NCBI GenBank assembly: GCA_021405325.1
Contig: QWII01000082.1
Location: 1-47,965, forward strand
Source: Caldilinea sp. CFX5
GTDB lineage: Bacteria > Chloroflexota > Anaerolineae > Caldilineales > Caldilineaceae
Reading direction: 5' to 3'
Length of the DNA stretch: 47,965 nucleotides
In this document: positions 35,535 through 43,394 of the stretch, one piece after another
Position numbering within the stretch: position 1 is the first letter of the stretch
Layout: the number at the start of each line of letters is the position of its first letter
Position numbers and translations under genes: made by a program
Notes under the pieces: generated by a model
Databases searched by the model: none
What the model was told of the DNA's origin: nothing
Seen by the model: only the letters and a program-made list of their open reading frames with translations

Positions 35535-35653
35535 ACAATCTATCAGTAGACCGCACTGTAGCCGAGCGTGTAATCGCCTGCCTCTGGCCTCTGGACTACG
35601 CGACTACACGACTCTGGACTACTTTTCTGACGACCAGTCATAAGGAGGATAGG

Positions 35654-36292
35654 ATGCACGACATTGATCGCACACAACTCGAGATGGGTTGGGAAACCGA
35701 TGAATATACGCCTGATGAATTCGGTTTCGAGACGGAGGAGGAGCAATATGGCGAAAGTATGATGGAGAGCGCGCTGAGCGAAGCCGACGAGATGGAATTG
35801 GCCGCTGAACTGTTGGAAGTTGCCAGTGAGGCAGAATTAGACCAATTTATCGGCACCCTGATTATGAGCAGCCCCTTTAAGCACATCAGCCGCTCTTCTC
35901 AGGGGCGGCTATTGGGCGGTGCTTTAAAGAGCATTGCCAAAAGAGTACTCTCCTTTGACGGAGGCGCGCCGAATTCGTTGGTCGCCGTCCCCAGTGGCCG
36001 GATGTTTGGCTTGGAACTCGAAGGGCTGAGCGCTGAAGACCAGGAATTCGAAGTCGCCCGCCAGTATGTACGTCTGGCCGACGAGGCGACTACCCGGGTC
36101 GGCATGGCTGCACCCACTGCATCGCCCCAAGCGCTGGTGCAAGAGGCATTGGTCGGCGCAGCGGAAATGTACGCACCTGGCTTACTCCACGAAAACAGCA
36201 ATGGTGAGGCGGAACATGCAGCGCACCCGCGTGTATCCGACCGCGGGCGATGGATGCGCAAGGGAAATACGATTGTTCTGTTCGGTGTGTAG
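35654..36292 (+). CDS. Small cluster protein A, acidic leader and C-terminal GRWMRKGN motif
   Basis: This 212-aa protein is the first gene behind the sigma-54 promoter; its start is fixed by AAGGAGGAT. I recall similar proteins from several phyla but know no function. Residues 1-48 are very acidic with aromatic-Gly motifs (EQYGES). Then comes a helix shared with protein B (ELAAELLEVASEAELDQFIG, 48-67), a short basic segment (RLLGGALKSIAKRV), a second shared helix (LEGLSAEDQEFEVARQYVRL, 122-141) and the end RGRWMRKGNTIVLFGV (197-212). Compared with protein B it lacks most of the glycine-rich hydrophobic stretch in the middle. There is no signal peptide or membrane helix. Confidence 0.85.
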   Translation: MHDIDRTQLEMGWETDEYTPDEFGFETEEEQYGESMMESALSEADEMELAAELLEVASEAELDQFIGTLIMSSPFKHISRSSQGRLLGGALKSIAKRVLSFDGGAPNSLVAVPSGRMFGLELEGLSAEDQEFEVARQYVRLADEATTRVGMAAPTASPQALVQEALVGAAEMYAPGLLHENSNGEAEHAAHPRVSDRGRWMRKGNTIVLFGV

Positions 36293-36318
36293 TCGGGTGG
36301 GGCAGAGGGGAGAAGCGT

Positions 36319-36975
36319 ATGTACAACCCGCAACCGTTGACGATGAAACCATTGGCATTTAACGAACTTGAATTTGCCGATGAGGGAGAATGGTACGGCG
36401 CGGCGGAAAGCCCTTTCCACGAGCGCGAGGAGATGGCGTTGGCTGCCGAGTTGCTCTCCGTTTCCAATGAAGCGGAGCTAGACCAGTTTATCGGCGCTCT
36501 GTTGAAAGGCGCCGTGGGTGCTATCGGCAAAGATGGGGGGAAGCTTTTGCGGCCCCTGGGCAGCGTCCTCAAACCGGTGGCAAAAAAGGCGTTGCCTTTC
36601 TTGGGTGGCGCATTGGGGTCGTTCATCCCGATTCCGGGGGTGGGTACGGCGCTTGGCACGGCCGTAGGTAGCGCGGTGAGCAAGGCGCTTGAGGCGGAGT
36701 TTGAGGGAATGGAGGCCGAGGAGCGCAAGTTTGAACACGCCCGCCGCTTTGTGCGGCTGGCCGGCGCCGCCGCCCAACAAGCCGTCCGGCTGCTACCGGC
36801 GACCGCACCGCACGAAGCCGTGAAAACCGGGGTGCTGGCAGCGGTGCGGCAGCAGGCGCCTGGCTTTTTCCGGGCGAACCAACCGCCCACCGGCGCACAC
36901 CCCCAGGACGACAGGCGGCCGCACAGTGGGCGTTGGCTGCGCCGCGGTCAAACCATCATTGTGGAAGGCCTATGA
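36319..36975 (+). CDS. Small cluster protein B, glycine-rich amphipathic core
   Basis: This 218-aa protein is a paralogue of protein A. It has an acidic N-terminus with EWYGAAES, the shared helix (LAAELLSVSNEAELDQFIGA, 41-60) and then a long Gly/Ala-rich amphipathic region (61-128) including LPFLGGALGSF and PGVGTALGTAVGSAVSKAL. That region looks able to insert into or lie on membranes, like pore-forming peptides or phage tail-type hydrophobic segments. A charged helix (EERKFEHARRFVRLAGAA) and the ending GRWLRRGQTIIVEGL follow. The start has GGGGAGAA upstream. The end overlaps the metallopeptidase start (ATGA), so the two are made together. Function unknown. Confidence 0.85.
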   Translation: MYNPQPLTMKPLAFNELEFADEGEWYGAAESPFHEREEMALAAELLSVSNEAELDQFIGALLKGAVGAIGKDGGKLLRPLGSVLKPVAKKALPFLGGALGSFIPIPGVGTALGTAVGSAVSKALEAEFEGMEAEERKFEHARRFVRLAGAAAQQAVRLLPATAPHEAVKTGVLAAVRQQAPGFFRANQPPTGAHPQDDRRPHSGRWLRRGQTIIVEGL

Positions 36976-38324
36976 ACAACCTACCGATTCACGCCATCGC
37001 GCAGCGTTTGCTGGCGCAAGAGGCGCGAGCTTTGCTCACCCGGCTGGCCCGGGTCAAGCCGTTCGCCCTGCATGAGACCATGGTGCCGGCAGCCGCACCT
37101 TTACCGGCCGCGCAAGCTGCCATCGAGCACTATCTGGCGCAGGGACGTCGTGACCTGCGCCGCCAGGTGCTTGCCTATCTGCGCTGGTTGCACAGCCCGC
37201 CCGGCCAGCAGGCCACGCTGGCGGAAGCCCAACGCCGTTTCACCTTCTTGCGCTTGCGCTTTAACAGTGTGCTAACCCAGTTCGACATCTTCTCGGTCGT
37301 CATGACCCAACGCAGCGAACAGCAGAGTGGCATCTGGTTGGCGGGCCTGGATCTGGTGGCCGCGGATGCGTTGGCCCTGCCCGGCGACTACTATACGCCC
37401 CCGCCGGTGGTCTGCTATCTGGATCGGGGACATGGGGCGGCGATCCGGCGGGCGCGCACCCGCTTGCCGGGCGGGGGCGAGAACCCCGTGGCTGTGATTC
37501 GCGTCCCGCGCGAACGCATGGTCGGCAGCGGTATTGCCTCCTCGCTGGTGCATGAGGTCGGCCATCAAGCGGTGACGCTGCTCAACCTGATCAACGCATT
37601 CCGGCCGCTTTTGGCATGTTTACACTCAGATGACGCGGACTTAGCCGCCACCGCGCAATGGTGGCAACGCTGGCTTTCCGAGATTCTTGCCGATTTTTGG
37701 TCGGTGGCGCGGGTCGGGGTTGCCGCGCCATTGGGCTTGATGGGGGTGGTAAGCCTGCCGCGCGCCTTTGTCTTTCGCATCAATTTGGACGACCCGCACC
37801 CGATCCCCTGGATCCGTGTCAAGCTGAGTTGCGCTATGGGCCATGCGCTCTACCCGCATCCGCAGTGGGCGATCCTGGCCGCGATCTGGGAGCAATACTA
37901 TCCGTTGCATGGTCTGGATGCGGCGAAGCAGACGTTGCTGACCCAAATCGAGCGCGCAATCCCGGCCTTTGTCGCGTTGCTCGTCAACCATCGTCCGCCG
38001 TCGTTGCGCGGCAAGTCGTTGGTCGAAGCTCTGGCGGTGGCCGAACGCCAACCTGCTCACCTACAGGCCCATTTCGAGCAGTGGCGCCACTCACCCACGC
38101 ACCTGCGGCAGACGCCGCCGGCGCTGGCCTTTGCCGTCATCGGCCAGGCGCGCGCCGATGGCAAACTGGGGCCGGAAGCGGAAAGCCGCCTGCTGGGCAA
38201 GCTGCTGACCGATTGGGCCTTGCGCAGCACGCTGGATCTGTCGGTGGTCTGTGCCGCCAAAGCCAGCGCACACCATACAAATGTTACCCATCCTGTTGCC
38301 GCCCAGCGGCCTAGTCAGACATAG
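36972..38324 (+). CDS. HEVGH zinc metallopeptidase-like protein
   Basis: This 450-aa protein carries HEVGH (194-198), the zinc-binding HExxH core of metallopeptidases, and 39 residues later SEILADFW, whose E237 is well placed as the third ligand (gluzincin-type arrangement). The rest is mainly helical, and I cannot assign a MEROPS-type family. It has no signal peptide. Its start overlaps the stop of protein B by four bases, a strong sign of functional linkage. Processing of protein A/B or of an envelope target is the natural guess. The last 30 residues, after the helical domain, look disordered. Confidence 0.82.
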   Translation: MNNLPIHAIAQRLLAQEARALLTRLARVKPFALHETMVPAAAPLPAAQAAIEHYLAQGRRDLRRQVLAYLRWLHSPPGQQATLAEAQRRFTFLRLRFNSVLTQFDIFSVVMTQRSEQQSGIWLAGLDLVAADALALPGDYYTPPPVVCYLDRGHGAAIRRARTRLPGGGENPVAVIRVPRERMVGSGIASSLVHEVGHQAVTLLNLINAFRPLLACLHSDDADLAATAQWWQRWLSEILADFWSVARVGVAAPLGLMGVVSLPRAFVFRINLDDPHPIPWIRVKLSCAMGHALYPHPQWAILAAIWEQYYPLHGLDAAKQTLLTQIERAIPAFVALLVNHRPPSLRGKSLVEALAVAERQPAHLQAHFEQWRHSPTHLRQTPPALAFAVIGQARADGKLGPEAESRLLGKLLTDWALRSTLDLSVVCAAKASAHHTNVTHPVAAQRPSQT

Positions 38325-38334
38325 GGAGGTTCCG

Positions 38335-40434
38335 ATGTCAAGCGAAATCATATCCCAACAGCCCGAAGTTACTGGTTTGCCACCAGCCAAAAGTGAAAAA
38401 GGCATTGTACTATCAAGTGAAGCGCCGATTCCCATCAATGTTGCCGTCTACACCGCGTCCGGGGATCCGATTGAGAAGGCAGAGGTGAAAGTTGCAGCGG
38501 TGAAAGTAGACGATGCCGTGTACCTTACCGGTGTGAACGGCAAGGTCACGTTCAACTTGCCGCCCGGACGTTACACGATCAGCGTAAACGCCTTTGGCAA
38601 GGTCAGCACCCGGTCGATCCGTGTGAATGCCGGCGATGCCTGCCTGGATGTGAAGTTTGAGATCGGCGATGGTCAACTGGCTACCGCGCCGCTCGATTGG
38701 CGCACGCACAGCGATTTTGTCCAGGCCGGCGAGACGATCACCGTCACAGCCGACCACGCGCCGGATGCGAATTGTAGCTATGTATGGCTGTCAACCGCCG
38801 GTAACTTTGTCGAGCAGGGCGAAGAACAGAACGCCCGCGCGATCCACTTCATCGTCCCAACGGCGCAGAACGGACCGATTGATATCACCGCACTGGTCAC
38901 ACATGACGGGGGTAGCTCCATCAGCTTGCGCAAAAGAGTCTTTGTGGTGCCGGCCACCGCGTCGCATGGCAGAAGCGATCTGCCCATCCCGCTGCCGGTC
39001 AGCCTGCAACGCTCTCTCCCGCCGGACACCGACGACAAGGCGCTGTGGGTGGCGATCCGCAACCGTACCAAAGCCATTGCCTTTAACAGCTACAAGCGTT
39101 TTATCGACCGCGTACTCTGTCAAGGCGAAATCAACCAGGGGAGCAATAGCGAGAACGGCGCATTGCTGGCGCGTCAGTATTATGAATCAGGCGCGGCGCT
39201 GCACGGGGTGACGGCCTATGAATTGCTCAAGACCGCCACGCAAGCCTTCCTGCTGTTGCAGTGTGGCCTGGTGATCGATGAGCGCTTCTATAAACCGAGC
39301 GAAGAAGCCTCACGGCTGGGCGCGCCCGTGCCGCTCGGCGAGATTCGGCAAAGACTGGCGAATTATCTGGGCGACGACAAGTTGCCCTACATCAAACGCA
39401 TTCTCGATGCGACGCTGGTGGAATTGAACGGTGCAGACAACCCCTTCTGCAATGGCTATCTCAACGCCCGCATCAACCCGTGTATGATGGAGCTGATCTG
39501 GTCGTACTGGGAGGAGGCAGGCGGGTTGGTGCAGACCCTCAATGCCATCAGTCTGCGCTTCCAGAACCAGCGCGGCCCGCTGGAAAACGACCCGCTCGCC
39601 CACTTCGAGACCTCGCCGCTGCGTACGCTGAACAACGTGTTATGGGGCTACATTCAGGGAGAGGATGATCGTCTAACCGTGTTGCGGCGGGCCCACGAAT
39701 ATATTCACCACTATGGTCTGGCGTTGCAAGGCAAAGCAGTTGCCAATCTGCGCCCGGTGGATAGCCGATCCAAGTTCCTGGAAGCGTTTCACAACCTGCT
39801 CTACTTGTTGACGGTCTTCTATAAGCAGGCCGACGACACCACCTATGTGCCGGATGCCTTCTCGGTGTTGAATGCCCTGCGCGAAGTGCATTTGCTCCTG
39901 GCGGAGGGCGCCCACAACCAGTTTGGCGACCTGCCGTGGACGGCGCGGGCCGAAATGTTGATCCAGCAATGGCTGCTGGCGCGGCCCGAACTGCGCGAGT
40001 TTTTGCAGAGCCGCCCCATGGTGCCCTACAAAGAGCCGTGGATGGCGCAGGTGGATACCATGAAGAAGTTACAGGGCTGGACGGATGTGTCGGTCAGCCA
40101 CTTCCATGACCTGGCTATCTATGGTGAACCGCTGCTGCTGGCCGTGCGCTATGGCAACTGGGTCGACGTCAGCGACCCGGCACAGGCGGCCAACTGGGCG
40201 CACTACTGGCGGCCCGAGGTGCAAGGCTATATTCATGCCTATCGCGCCGCCACCGGGGTCGATCTGACGGCCAACGTCACGGACAGCCAGCAGGCTGCCC
40301 TACGCATCACGCAGCCGTCGGTTTTGCTGCGCCAGCGTCTGCCAGGCGCTTTGTCACCGGCGCTGCCCGCGCCGGCCGCTCCGCCGTTGCCGGCGCCCTT
40401 CCGTCTGCGCCGCGCCCTGCGCCGGACTACCTGA
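38335..40434 (+). CDS. Carboxypeptidase-regulatory-like / Ig-like domain protein with large helical region
   Basis: The start at 38335 follows GGGAGG and gives 699 aa. Residues about 22-105 form a carboxypeptidase-regulatory-like beta-sandwich (INVAVYTASGDPIEKAEVKV, then VNGKVTFNLPPGRYTISV). About 110-205 look like an Ig/PKD-type domain (AGETITVTADHAPDANCSYVWL). The remaining 450 residues are helical without a family I can name, ending in a Pro/Ala-rich tail (LPAPAAPPLPAPFRLRRALRR). No signal peptide is visible although the N-terminal domains are usually extracellular. It lies 10 bp after the metallopeptidase gene. A structural or adhesive component of the system is plausible; no enzyme motif is seen. 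Confidence 0.8.
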   Translation: MSSEIISQQPEVTGLPPAKSEKGIVLSSEAPIPINVAVYTASGDPIEKAEVKVAAVKVDDAVYLTGVNGKVTFNLPPGRYTISVNAFGKVSTRSIRVNAGDACLDVKFEIGDGQLATAPLDWRTHSDFVQAGETITVTADHAPDANCSYVWLSTAGNFVEQGEEQNARAIHFIVPTAQNGPIDITALVTHDGGSSISLRKRVFVVPATASHGRSDLPIPLPVSLQRSLPPDTDDKALWVAIRNRTKAIAFNSYKRFIDRVLCQGEINQGSNSENGALLARQYYESGAALHGVTAYELLKTATQAFLLLQCGLVIDERFYKPSEEASRLGAPVPLGEIRQRLANYLGDDKLPYIKRILDATLVELNGADNPFCNGYLNARINPCMMELIWSYWEEAGGLVQTLNAISLRFQNQRGPLENDPLAHFETSPLRTLNNVLWGYIQGEDDRLTVLRRAHEYIHHYGLALQGKAVANLRPVDSRSKFLEAFHNLLYLLTVFYKQADDTTYVPDAFSVLNALREVHLLLAEGAHNQFGDLPWTARAEMLIQQWLLARPELREFLQSRPMVPYKEPWMAQVDTMKKLQGWTDVSVSHFHDLAIYGEPLLLAVRYGNWVDVSDPAQAANWAHYWRPEVQGYIHAYRAATGVDLTANVTDSQQAALRITQPSVLLRQRLPGALSPALPAPAAPPLPAPFRLRRALRRTT

Positions 40435-40449
40435 TGCAGATGGCTGCCC

Positions 40450-40482
40450 ACACCCGACAGGTCGCAAAGACCTGTCGGGTGT
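40450..40482. terminator. 14-bp perfect hairpin (GACAGGTC type)
   Basis: ACACCCGACAGGTC (40450-40463) pairs with 40469-40482 around a GCAAA loop. It lies in the 103-bp gap before the first peptidoglycan-hydrolase gene. There is no T-tract, so it is more likely a dispersed palindromic repeat or a partial attenuator than a full terminator. Confidence 0.75.
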
Positions 40483-40537
40483 CAAGCGGGATGCACAAGT
40501 GAAATGAAAAACTTGGGAGAGCCAAGGGAGGAATCCA

Positions 40538-41746
40538 ATGAACAATGAATGGTGGATGACTAATACCGCCGAATATGCGGGCGAGTCGGCTGATGAATAC
40601 GCCGGCGCGTCTGCCAACGAATATATTGGCGAGTTTGCGGACGAATTTGCCAACCAGGAATGGGAAGAGGAAGCGAACCGTCGGCGACGGCTGCCGCGGC
40701 GCGCCGCCCATCCGCGTGCAGGAGTGCGCGGCCGCCGCCGCCCGCACCCCTGGTTGGTGCGTGGTCAAGGGTCGGGCGAGTATGTGCGCTGGGTGCAGAG
40801 TACACTTAATCAGATCCTGGATCTACGGCTACCGGTTGACGGCACGATGGGGCCGGCGGTGCGCAGCGCCCTGCGTAGCTTTCAGAAAAAGCAAGGGCTG
40901 CCCCCAGATGGCACAGTCGGGCCGGACACCGAGCGGGCGTTGCTGGCCGCGCGCGGCGGTCAAGCCGCGGCCAAGCGTACCGATCAGCCGCCTGACGCCA
41001 CAGCCAAGAGCGCAGACCAGGAGCCGGCGTCTGAACCCGCGGCCAAGAACGGCGACCAGCCGCCAGCGTCTGATCCCCCGGAAACAGAGTATGGTTGGCA
41101 AGAATGGGAAAGTTGGCAAGGCGAAAGCGGCCCACAGAGGAATAGCGCACAGAGGAATAACACGCATGATCTCACCCCCCGCCAAGAGTTACGCAGCAAG
41201 ATTGCCGAGATCGCAACCGAAGAGTGGCGGCAGCGCTGGAGCAAAGGCGCCCTTAAAGAGTGCGAACCACGGGGCCGCGCGATCCTGGAAGAGTATTGGC
41301 AAAGGGGCGTGGGCCGTATACCCAACCAGCCCAACTATTGTGATGAACTTCCTTGGAGCGCGGTCTTCATCTCATGGGTGATCCGCAAGGCCAGCGCGGG
41401 TACGCCATTCAAAGACGCATTCCACTATTCCAACCGGCCTACGGACTTTGTTGGCGCGGCAAAGAAAAATAAGCTGGAGGACAACAAGAACCCTTTCAAA
41501 GCCTACCCGATCAGCGAAAAAGCCCCCCGCGTCGGCGACCTGGTCTGTAGCGGCATCACCTACGCGAATGTCGATAAAGAGAACCGGCCTCCCCATTGCG
41601 ACATTGTGACGGAAGTGTTGCGCGGTGAGATCAAGGTCATTGGCGGCAATCGGCGCCAATCGGTTGTGCAGCGGAGCATCAAAATCGATCACAACGGCTA
41701 CATCAAAGAGCCGGAATACTATGCCGTGGTGCTCATCGAAGCTTGA
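40538..41746 (+). CDS. Peptidoglycan-binding protein with DUF2272 (CHAP/NlpC-like) domain
   Basis: This 402-aa protein starts behind AGGGAGGAA. Residues 11-45 are an acidic/aromatic repeat of period eight (EYAGESAD, EYAGASAN, EYIGEFAD). An arginine-rich stretch follows (48-70), then a PG_binding_1 module (about 80-138: VRWVQSTLNQIL, LPVDGTMG, VGPDTERALL), a Pro/Ala/Asp linker and a DUF2272-like C-terminal domain (215-402). In the latter, PWSAVFISWV has Ser where CHAP enzymes have their catalytic Cys, while GDLVC and HCDIVTEV match the His-bearing strands. It should bind and perhaps cut cell-wall peptides. No signal peptide precedes the leader. Residues 20-140 closely match the next gene. Confidence 0.85.
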   Translation: MNNEWWMTNTAEYAGESADEYAGASANEYIGEFADEFANQEWEEEANRRRRLPRRAAHPRAGVRGRRRPHPWLVRGQGSGEYVRWVQSTLNQILDLRLPVDGTMGPAVRSALRSFQKKQGLPPDGTVGPDTERALLAARGGQAAAKRTDQPPDATAKSADQEPASEPAAKNGDQPPASDPPETEYGWQEWESWQGESGPQRNSAQRNNTHDLTPRQELRSKIAEIATEEWRQRWSKGALKECEPRGRAILEEYWQRGVGRIPNQPNYCDELPWSAVFISWVIRKASAGTPFKDAFHYSNRPTDFVGAAKKNKLEDNKNPFKAYPISEKAPRVGDLVCSGITYANVDKENRPPHCDIVTEVLRGEIKVIGGNRRQSVVQRSIKIDHNGYIKEPEYYAVVLIEA

Positions 41747-41764
41747 GTTTTGATGGAATTGTAG

Positions 41765-41813
41765 GATGTCGGATGCAAGCGACAAGGTAGGTGACAGGCT
41801 TGCATCCGGCATC
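41765..41813. other. 16-bp hairpin before the second hydrolase gene
   Basis: 41765-41780 pairs with 41798-41813 with one mismatch (core GGATGCAAGC/GCTTGCATCC, 17-nt loop). It lies in the 89-bp gap between the two peptidoglycan-binding genes and may tune their relative expression. Confidence 0.7.
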
Positions 41814-41835
41814 TGGCAAAACAGGAGAAGATCAA

Positions 41836-43275
41836 ATGAATACTTACCCTGAATTCAGCATCGAACCTTTTACGTTTGCTGGCGAAGCTGCTGGCGAGTA
41901 TGCTGGCGAGTACGATGGCGAATTTACCGGTCAGGAATGGGAAGACGAAGCGAGCCGCCGTGGCCGGCTGCACCGGCGGGTCGCTCGTCCGCGGGTGGTG
42001 GCCCGCCGGTGGTGGCGACCCCGTCCCTGGCTGGTGCGTACGCCGGGCGGGAGCGAATATGTGCGCTGGCTGCAAAGCGCGCTCAATCAGATCATGGATC
42101 TAAGCCTGCCGGTGGACGGCGTGATGGACTCAGCCGTGCGTAGCGCGCTGCGTAGCTTTCAGCAGCAGCAAGGGTTGCCGGTGGATGGCATTGTGGGGCC
42201 GGACACCGAGCGGGCGTTGCTGGCCGCGCGCGCTGGTCAACCTGCAACCAAGAGCAGAAAACAGACGGCAGCGCCTGATCCCACGGAAACAGAGGTTGCC
42301 GAGCAAGCATGGGAAAGTTGGGAGGATGAAGTGCCTCCCAGTAACACACAGGGAGGTCTCATGCCTGTGTCAGGGATTGAAAACACAAGCCAGGCGTTCA
42401 AGCAGAAGGTCATTGAGATGGCACAAAGACTCGGCACCGACCCAAATTTTCTGATGGCGATTATGAGTTTTGAATCGAACGGTTTCAATCCGCAAGCCAA
42501 AAATCCACACAGCGGTGCTACCGGTCTGATCCAGTTCATGCCAAAAACGGCGGAAAAACTGGGAACAACCACTGATGCACTAGCCCGAATGACCGCAGAG
42601 CAACAGCTTGATTACGTGGCGAAATATTTTGCGCCATACACAGGCCGGCTCAAAACTCTTGAAGATGCGTACATGGCCGTACTCTGGCCCCCAGCCATCG
42701 GACAAGGTAATAATTATGTGCTGTTTAGTTCACCCTCAAGAGAATATCAGCAAAACCAACTGCTCGATCTAAACAAGGATGGCAAGATCACCGTGACTGA
42801 AGCGGCGGCGATGGTGAGGAAAAAGTTGGGCAGCACTGCTCCTACCTCCTACGTTCCCGGGAGCGGTGCTTCACCCCAAGGAACACCTGACATTGTAAGC
42901 GTGCGTGGCATTCAAGTCGCCCGGCAAATCGCGTCTCAGGTCGAAGCCTTGCTCGCTGCCGCCGAAGCGGATGGCGTCAAACTGAGCGGCGGTGGGTATC
43001 GTTCAACTGAGCGACAGATTGCGTTGCGAAAGCAAAATTGTGGCAGTAGCCACTATGATATTTATGAGAAACCGTCCTCCCAATGTAGTCCACCGACTGC
43101 TCCACCTGGACGATCACAACACGAAAAGGGACTTGCCATCGACTTTACATACAATGGTCAAGGGATCAAGACGCGCAACAACCCTGGGTTTCAGTGGCTG
43201 GCCAGTAATGCGGCCAGGTTCGGGTTAAAAAATCTGCCAAGCGAACCATGGCACTGGTCTGTGGATGGTAGATAA
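41836..43275 (+). CDS. Peptidoglycan-binding, SLT transglycosylase and VanY carboxypeptidase fusion
   Basis: The start at 41836 follows AGGAGA and gives 479 aa with four modules. The leader (1-68) has EYAGEYDGEF and an Arg-rich stretch. A PG_binding_1 module follows (about 74-133). A lytic-transglycosylase SLT domain (180-300) has catalytic E213 in SFESNGFNP and GATGLIQFMPKTA. An EF-hand-like loop DLNKDGKITVTE (311-322) leads to a VanY-type D-Ala-D-Ala carboxypeptidase domain (350-479) with zinc ligands H429, D436 (QHEKGLAIDF) and H473 in EPWHW. Cutting both glycan and peptide bonds in one chain is unusual. No signal peptide is present. Leader and binding module match the preceding gene. Confidence 0.9.
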   Translation: MNTYPEFSIEPFTFAGEAAGEYAGEYDGEFTGQEWEDEASRRGRLHRRVARPRVVARRWWRPRPWLVRTPGGSEYVRWLQSALNQIMDLSLPVDGVMDSAVRSALRSFQQQQGLPVDGIVGPDTERALLAARAGQPATKSRKQTAAPDPTETEVAEQAWESWEDEVPPSNTQGGLMPVSGIENTSQAFKQKVIEMAQRLGTDPNFLMAIMSFESNGFNPQAKNPHSGATGLIQFMPKTAEKLGTTTDALARMTAEQQLDYVAKYFAPYTGRLKTLEDAYMAVLWPPAIGQGNNYVLFSSPSREYQQNQLLDLNKDGKITVTEAAAMVRKKLGSTAPTSYVPGSGASPQGTPDIVSVRGIQVARQIASQVEALLAAAEADGVKLSGGGYRSTERQIALRKQNCGSSHYDIYEKPSSQCSPPTAPPGRSQHEKGLAIDFTYNGQGIKTRNNPGFQWLASNAARFGLKNLPSEPWHWSVDGR

Positions 43276-43394
43276 CGCTCTGCCCTACGGAAGAAGCTGA
43301 AGGGGTGTTTTGTGAATGCCCGCGCTGATTTCTGGCTTATGGACACCGACTATGTATGTTTTATGGCAGAGTGAGAAGAGAGAGCCACTAGACC

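Larger units (their letters stand above)
35289..35653. other. Control region between abfA and the sigma-54 cluster
   Basis: No supported gene is present. The region holds, in order, about 135 bp of unremarkable sequence, a strong intrinsic terminator (35425-35472), a TTTGCCAA motif (35479-35486), a sigma-54 promoter (35519-35534) and an untranslated leader of about 110 bp ending in the AAGGAGGAT RBS of the first cluster gene. Confidence 0.8.

Noticed and set aside
35654..43275. Phage lysis cassette or contractile injection system
   Set aside because: Wall hydrolases and a Gly-rich protein suggested it, but no capsid, tail sheath, tube, baseplate or packaging genes are present in the window.
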